Origin: Papio anubis
Lineage: Eukaryota; Chordata; Mammalia; Primates; Cercopithecidae
NCBI RefSeq assembly: GCF_008728515.1
Contig: NC_044989.1
Coordinates: 77,401,754 to 77,465,753, forward strand
Direction of reading: 5' to 3'
DNA length: 64,000 nt
Part shown: positions 58,759 through 64,000 of the stretch, piece by piece
Position numbering within the stretch: position 1 is the first letter of the stretch
Layout: every line of letters starts with the position of its first letter
Notes under the pieces: generated by a model
The model's database searches: none
The model's input: the letters and a program-made list of their open reading frames with translations, nothing else
Told to the model about the DNA's origin: nothing
Program-made: the position numbers and the translations under genes

Positions 58759-59934
58759 AGATGATTTTTTAGAATGATTGGAAAATTTCACCTGTTGAAT
58801 CGTGTAGGACAAAGTATATAGATTGACAATTATGTGAGACATTCTTCAAAATAAAATATTATAGCTTACCTCAAATTTTTGGTATCTATAGACTTCCTTA
58901 ACACTTTACAACATGAAGGACAGACAGATTTTCCTTTCCACCTAGACCTAAATTCAACATTTGTGCTTTCCATAGTAGAGCTCTCTATGTAACAATCATC
59001 TGTTTATCCTATTCCCCCAGTTCATCTGCTTCAGTCTAGCTTTCTATCCAGATCTTCTTCAGTGTTGTACTTCCTGAACCTTGTCTGCTTGGGGAGTGTT
59101 CGTTTTGACTAGGTATGTCGTCCCTGAAAACCAGTGCTCCCTTAACTGAAAGCAGAGATATATAGGACATGAGCAAAATGGGTTTAGGCACTTGCATTCG
59201 GATAACTCAATTTAAGAGTCTTGCCACACCTTGCTTGATTTGTAGCATGTCAACATTTAGGAGCCTTATACCTTTCATTTAAGTAGGGATTATTTCTCCT
59301 TGTTTGGAAATAATATACTGAATTCTGAATGAACAGCCAAAGGTAGTGTAATTAAATGCAATACATCATGGTATTTGAGTTTGGGAAAAAAAAAGAGAAT
59401 TCAAAAAGAACTTACATAGTATAGTCAACCTATAACACTAAATGTATCCTCTAATATCTTTAACAGAAACATAAGAACCCACTAAAATTTAACATTTAAA
59501 CATTGTATGTACAGAAACATATAAGAATAAAGAACCCAATGATTTATTGAATGTATAATTACTGCAGTAATAAAATCATTACAGTTTAAGAAGGGTTAGT
59601 TATAAAAGCTTACTGTTTATTTTTAGCAAACTAATATTTTAGACTTCTCATTTTCTAAGCGTAAGGAACAAAATCAACTATGCTTCATATCCTTTTGCTT
59701 GTGTGTAACCTGACAAGCTAACGTTTGTTCACATTATAGGGAGAAATCCAGTGACTAAAAACAGTCATCCAGAGTCTGACAAGATTCAGCACTCTTTATT
59801 TTTCCATATTGTAAGGACTCTTTTATTTTTTTATTTTATCCCAAATACAGTTTCTTTCTGCTCCTCCATACACTCAAACAACTTCCCTTTCTGTTTTCAA
59901 AAGCAATCAAGGTTTTTACATATATAATTTGTCC
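58759..59934. other. Unique sequence flanking the LTR
   Basis: No gene or known repeat recognised. Confidence 0.5.
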
Positions 59935-60053
59935 ATTTCAAGAAAGAAGTCTACAACTCAATGATGTTGTGGTAAATTTACCAAGTTGTGCAACGATCAC
60001 TATAAATCACTTTAAGCACAGTCCTGACATGCACATAAACTGTTAATACACAC

Positions 60054-60086
<33 letters not shown>

Positions 60087-60360
60087 TGCACATACCCCTG
60101 CCCCAGGCCAACTACTTCCTGTCTTCATAGATTTGCCTTTTCTGGACATGTCATATAAATGAGATCAATAATGTGTAATTCATATTTTGAGTAACTTTCA
60201 CTGAGCATGATGTTTATGAAGTTTATCCACTTTACAGCATGTTTTCATAAGTTTGTTCCTTTTAATTGCTAAATGGTATTCTTTTGTATGGTTTATCTAT
60301 CATTCACTAGTTGATGGACATTAGATTTATTTTTGGCTGTTTTAACATATGTTTTCAAAG
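59935..60360 (-). mobile_element. Old L1M 3' fragment with internal (CA)n
   Basis: The plus strand shows the complement of the L1M end: TTGTGCAACGATCACTA, ATAGATTTGCCTTTTCTGGA, then CTAGTTGATGGACATTAGAT. The family and orientation match 10615-11180. A (CA)n array has grown inside at 60048-60086. Confidence 0.7.
60048..60086. repeat. (CA)n microsatellite inside L1M
   Basis: CA units with one G interruption (CACACGCACAC) near the start. Confidence 0.94.
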
Positions 60361-61794
60361 ATCTATAATTTTAATTAACAAAAAGCAAAAGAGAAAATGT
60401 TTCTGAAATGTAAAATTTTAGTATAAATAGATAGCAAAAAGTCACATGATTTTTTCTGTAAAACTTAGAACAGGTATTTATATACTATCTCTTACATGTT
60501 TTGTGAATATGTGCTATATACCTCCATTTTTACTTATGAAAATTGAAGAAATACATTATGTATTATATCTAATATCCAATGATAATTTTCCCCCTGGGTT
60601 AAACTTTACTCAAGTGCCATCCTTGTTTTTTACTTTTCTTTTTTTTTTCCCCCAAAAACTATCTGCTCCATATGGGCATGGCAAGAATCTAAAAACATTT
60701 TGTTCCTCTGTGTTAGCAATGACAAATAAATAAATAACATTGTCAAATAAACATTTATTTATGCACTTAAATTCATGCAAAAAATAAAATCAGTTGATTT
60801 AATTTTTTAAGGTTTAATTTATATAAGAAATTCACAATTGTATACACACAAATAAATACAAACAGCTCTTTATGGTTTATGTTTAATCTCATAAGAGGCT
60901 TCATTTACTCAGACATCCTAAAAACATTTATGGGTCCTGGACCTGCTCTAGATGCTGGAACTTATTTCTGCTTTAAGATTTCAATAGTTCATTGGCTTTA
61001 TTTGTCCTCCTGCTGTTTGAGGAGATGGAAATCCTGTATTATAGAACAACTTGGTTTCTATCTGCAAAATTCAAGCATCACAGTGGATGTGCACAGCAAA
61101 TTACTGATTGTTGAAATATATAGCTTATTTCACAAGTAAATAACTATTTCCCAAATACAGTAAATTTAGAAATTTATGCTATAACAATAAGTAAATTTGT
61201 TGCCTTCAGGAAATCTGCCTCTTCATCACACTGACCTCATTTATTTCTATAAGACCAGAATTTTTGTCAAATGTTGTCACTACTAGAAGTTGGTACATTT
61301 GGTAGAGATATCACTACTGAGAGTAAGGCTTATTTCATGCCACGATCATTGGGAAAAAAAGCCAAACTTCCAAACTTTAATACATTTTACTTTGGGCTTA
61401 GAAACATTGATTGCTAATACTGACATAATATCAAGGAAAAAAAAAAAAAAGACAACGCCAAAACTCAGAAAATTATCTACTTTTCTCATGAAGGAAAATG
61501 ATATACTCATTAGTAGCATCAGTGCAGCTGATAAGCCACGAATTCATTTTTTATTATTTGCTGAGATTCAAGAGTTGACAGGGACATATAGTTTCTTTCT
61601 GTCATGCTTGCTTTTTATTAATGCCCAAGATCTTCCAGTGATGGATGGAGCATGCAACGGTGTTGAGGTATAATTACACAAAGTTATTTCTGAGACTACT
61701 TTACTAAAGCATAATTGCTGAATCTACTAAAATTGAGTCTATTAAGGTGAATGAATGTTCATCCCTGAATGCAATAGACATGTTTCTGGGAAGA
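60361..61794. other. Unique sequence
   Basis: Plus frames at 60446-60733, 60879-61139 and 61290-61673 (95, 86 and 127 codons) have no recognisable domain. The last contains a poly-K run from an A tract. Probably chance. Confidence 0.45.
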
Positions 61795-62000
61795 GGAAAG
61801 CAGCAAGCCTTAGAGGTTAAGAACACGCATTATGGAAACGTGTTACTTGATTTGTCATTCATTAATCATTCGAGAGCCTGGGACAAGTTATTCAAATTTT
61901 TAGGCCTCCATTTTTCACCTTTCAAAAAATAGGAATAATAATGACATAGAGATTATTTAAAAATCAAGTGAAAAAAATCTTATAAGGCTGAGTAGACCAT
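61795..62000 (+). mobile_element. MIR SINE fragment
   Basis: AGAGGTTAAGAACACGCATT, CTGGGACAAGTTATTCAAAT, AAATAGGAATAATAATGACA match MIR in plus sense. Confidence 0.6.
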
Positions 62001-64000
62001 ATTTCTAATCAGGATACTTTGTGAAAGGAGCGATTAATAATTATGCTGGGATAACCTATGTAAACCAAGATGTCCAAAGCTAGCCAGGCATGGGATTACT
62101 CTATGCAAAACACACCTGGCATAGTACTCATAACCTAGCGAGTGTTAATGTAAGAAAAGATTAGCATTATTTTAATTTGTATATATCCAGCTAATTTTTG
62201 AAGATTCATCACTTTTAAAAATATTATGAAGAATCCAAAATTTCAATGAATCCAACTCATCCAGTTGTCTATACAATGTATGCTCTCTTTTGTTAGTGGT
62301 ATGCTTACCACCCCCCTCCCCACTCTAACTTCCACCCTCTCTTTTCTTGAGTCTACTTGCTTCCTTTTCCTTCTGCTCCTTCTAAATTTGTCATCCATAG
62401 ACACTGCTTCATTGACATTGATTTATTAGTTTATTCTCTAAGAATTTGTTAAGGTACAATTTTCTCCCAGTTGAGTAAGTATCTTCACATTACAGTTTGG
62501 GAGCAAAAATCTCTTCCTTGGGTGTTAAGAATCTTCACTGAAGGTATCTAAGAGCAATTAAGATCAAAATTCAACCCAACCACTGTCCCAGGAACTTTTC
62601 TTTTAGGCATAGCTATCAAATAACCATTCATGCAAGTCATGATTTTTGTGCCTACTCTACCACAAACACTAAGGCAGATACTGAAGATAGAGCAATGAAG
62701 AGGTATTTCTGCCCCTTGGAGCTTACTTCCTAAAAACAAACTCAAATAATAGCAAAATCATTTAGAGAATCTTAAAAAAGAGGTAGCCAATGATATAAGT
62801 CTGCTTCTGTAGCAGAATTTTCAAATGCAACATGGCTTACATACATAGAATTTTGAATATCACCATTCTGGGTAACTTACCCCTCTCTTCTATGTTTCAC
62901 TTCTACTCTTTAGATCTGACTGGAACTGAAATGTGTAGATGTTCTGTGTTAATTGGTCTACGATGTGTTGTATATAAAGAGTGTATATAAATAAGGATAA
63001 CCTACATGTATGCTGAGGTAACACATAACCCTGTGAGTCTCAGTGCCCTAACAAATAAATACCTATGTTTTGCTCATGGAAATTGTGCCACTGGTTGGGC
63101 AGATCTCTAGGATAGCTTTTATGTGGTGACTCAGTGATCCAGTATATTTCTGTCTTGTGAACATAGGATCACTATTCTGGCCTTCACAATCATCATTCAA
63201 AAGGAAGGTAGGAGCTATAAGATTGGAAAATGGTTTTTAGATGCTTCAGTCCACATTGATTTCACATCTCTTGTACTTAGAACTCATCAGTATTTTCCAG
63301 AGGGCGAGAATACATGGGGAATCATGTAGCTATTCAACCAGCAGAAAGTGTATCATCCACATGATTCTTCAAGTTTCTCAAATGACTTTGTAAAATATTT
63401 AGGAAATTATCACATAGATTGCTAACGGGAGACATACTATGGTTAAATTCAGTCTGGAACTTGGGCAGAAATCGAGATGAAGGGTGATGGTGAGAATTTC
63501 AAAAGATTTGCTTTATTCAAGATGGAGGAAATAAATTTCAGAAAATAAGTTATTGAAGCCATTTAAGGCAGAGCTCTTCCCAATGCTTAGTTCAATAATA
63601 TAAAGGGAAATATTATAATGGTCATTTTAAAGAATTCAGAAATAAGCTATATAAGGTTTTCAAATACTTTACGAATTTTCTAGGTCACTAGGGTAATTTC
63701 AAGCTTCTGATGCGTATTTCCTAATCAGACTGAAGCATCTTTCTTTTGTAAACTCACTTTCTTAGACTCAAGTCCACTGAGCAATATCTTGACAGTGCTG
63801 AAAATACATATATTTTTATAAAGGACGATATTTATCTTGGTAGAAAAACAAAATCTGCACTTTGAAAGAATATCTTTGGCATCTCTGATAGAACCAAATA
63901 TTGCGTTCACTTCACTGATGCATGGTATTTGTGTCAGTGGAGGAGAGCCTTTTTCTACCAACATTTCTTGTTCTCTGACAATCTGAGAACATATAATTTA
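62001..64000. other. Mostly unique sequence
   Basis: 62990-63250 (TGCTGAGGTAACACATAACC, CTCAGTGCCCTAACAAATAA, then TTGCTCATGG) looks like a diverged mammalian interspersed repeat of a family I cannot name. No gene was seen elsewhere. Confidence 0.4.

Noticed and set aside
58493..58759. 88-codon minus frame at the LTR start
   Set aside because: It lies entirely in the LTR U3, and its repeated NCEDFMDIYQF / NCEDFMNIYHF parts are just the duplicated U3 unit.
61290..61673. 127-codon plus frame that might be a small gene
   Set aside because: It contains an in-frame A tract giving poly-Lys, has no domain, no splice context and no promoter, and lies in A+T-rich DNA. Chance is more likely.

Overview
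The window is nuclear DNA from a primate, most likely an Old World monkey (cercopithecid). Four kinds of sequence evidence point that way. (1) There are fifteen Alu copies; two young ones (54347-54655 and 57134-57431) carry the GGCCGGATC and GGCTTGAGCC (complement GGCTCAAGCC) variants I associate with the monkey AluYR lineage rather than human AluY, and a third (33481-33790) carries the GGCTCAAGCC variant. (2) Three L1 copies share one 3' UTR variant (GATTGCATTGGGAGTTATACC plus a G6A polypurine tract) unlike the usual human L1PA end. (3) Ancient L2, MIR, hAT, MaLR and Tigger1 remnants are present, as in any placental genome. (4) The background is A+T rich with no CpG island outside the L1 promoter. 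The exact species cannot be read from this sequence. I see no cellular protein-coding gene, tRNA, rRNA, CRISPR array or bacterial feature. The window looks like intergenic or deep intronic DNA, and every long reading frame belongs to a mobile element.

Layout. 0-9.4 kb: mostly old unique sequence with MIR and hAT fragments, a twin-primed (5'-inverted) L1 at 2.4-3.6 kb and an Alu at 5 kb. 9.4-15.5 kb: Alus, (AC)n arrays and an old L1 fragment. 15.5-20.5 kb: the longest stretch without a recognisable interspersed repeat. 20.5-23.1 kb: MaLR LTR, hAT fragment, L2 tail and a (CA)n array. 24.8-31.0 kb: a near full-length L1 on the minus strand with a 17-bp target site duplication (TSD). Its endonuclease and reverse transcriptase domains are readable, but it is broken by a frameshift in ORF1, a frameshift in ORF2 and a late nonsense codon in ORF2. 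31.7-38.9 kb: Alus and an older plus-strand L1. 39-43.5 kb: very old L1/HAL1-like sequence. 43.6-51 kb: truncated and full Alus, an L2 split by an Alu, and an unusual two-tailed chimeric retro-insertion at 47.6-48.4 kb. 52-54.8 kb: HAL1/L1 ORF1-like remnant, then a Tigger1 DNA transposon holding two nested Alus. 55.5-58.8 kb: a truncated betaretrovirus-like (HERV-K/HML-type) provirus on the minus strand, with LTR, Lys-type primer binding site and broken gag, interrupted by a young Alu. 58.8-64 kb: mostly unique sequence with one old L1M fragment and MIR pieces.

No genes work together here in the usual sense. The useful reading is chronological. L2, MIR, hAT, MaLR and HAL1 came first, then old L1 and Tigger1, then the betaretroviral provirus and most Alus, and lastly the monkey-lineage L1 and AluYR insertions, which land inside the older elements and keep clear TSDs. 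No previously undescribed functional system was found. The most unusual items are the chimeric dual-tailed insertion at 47609-48395, the twin-primed L1 at 2435-3634, and the antisense frame that runs out of the L1 promoter into flanking DNA at 30305-31012.
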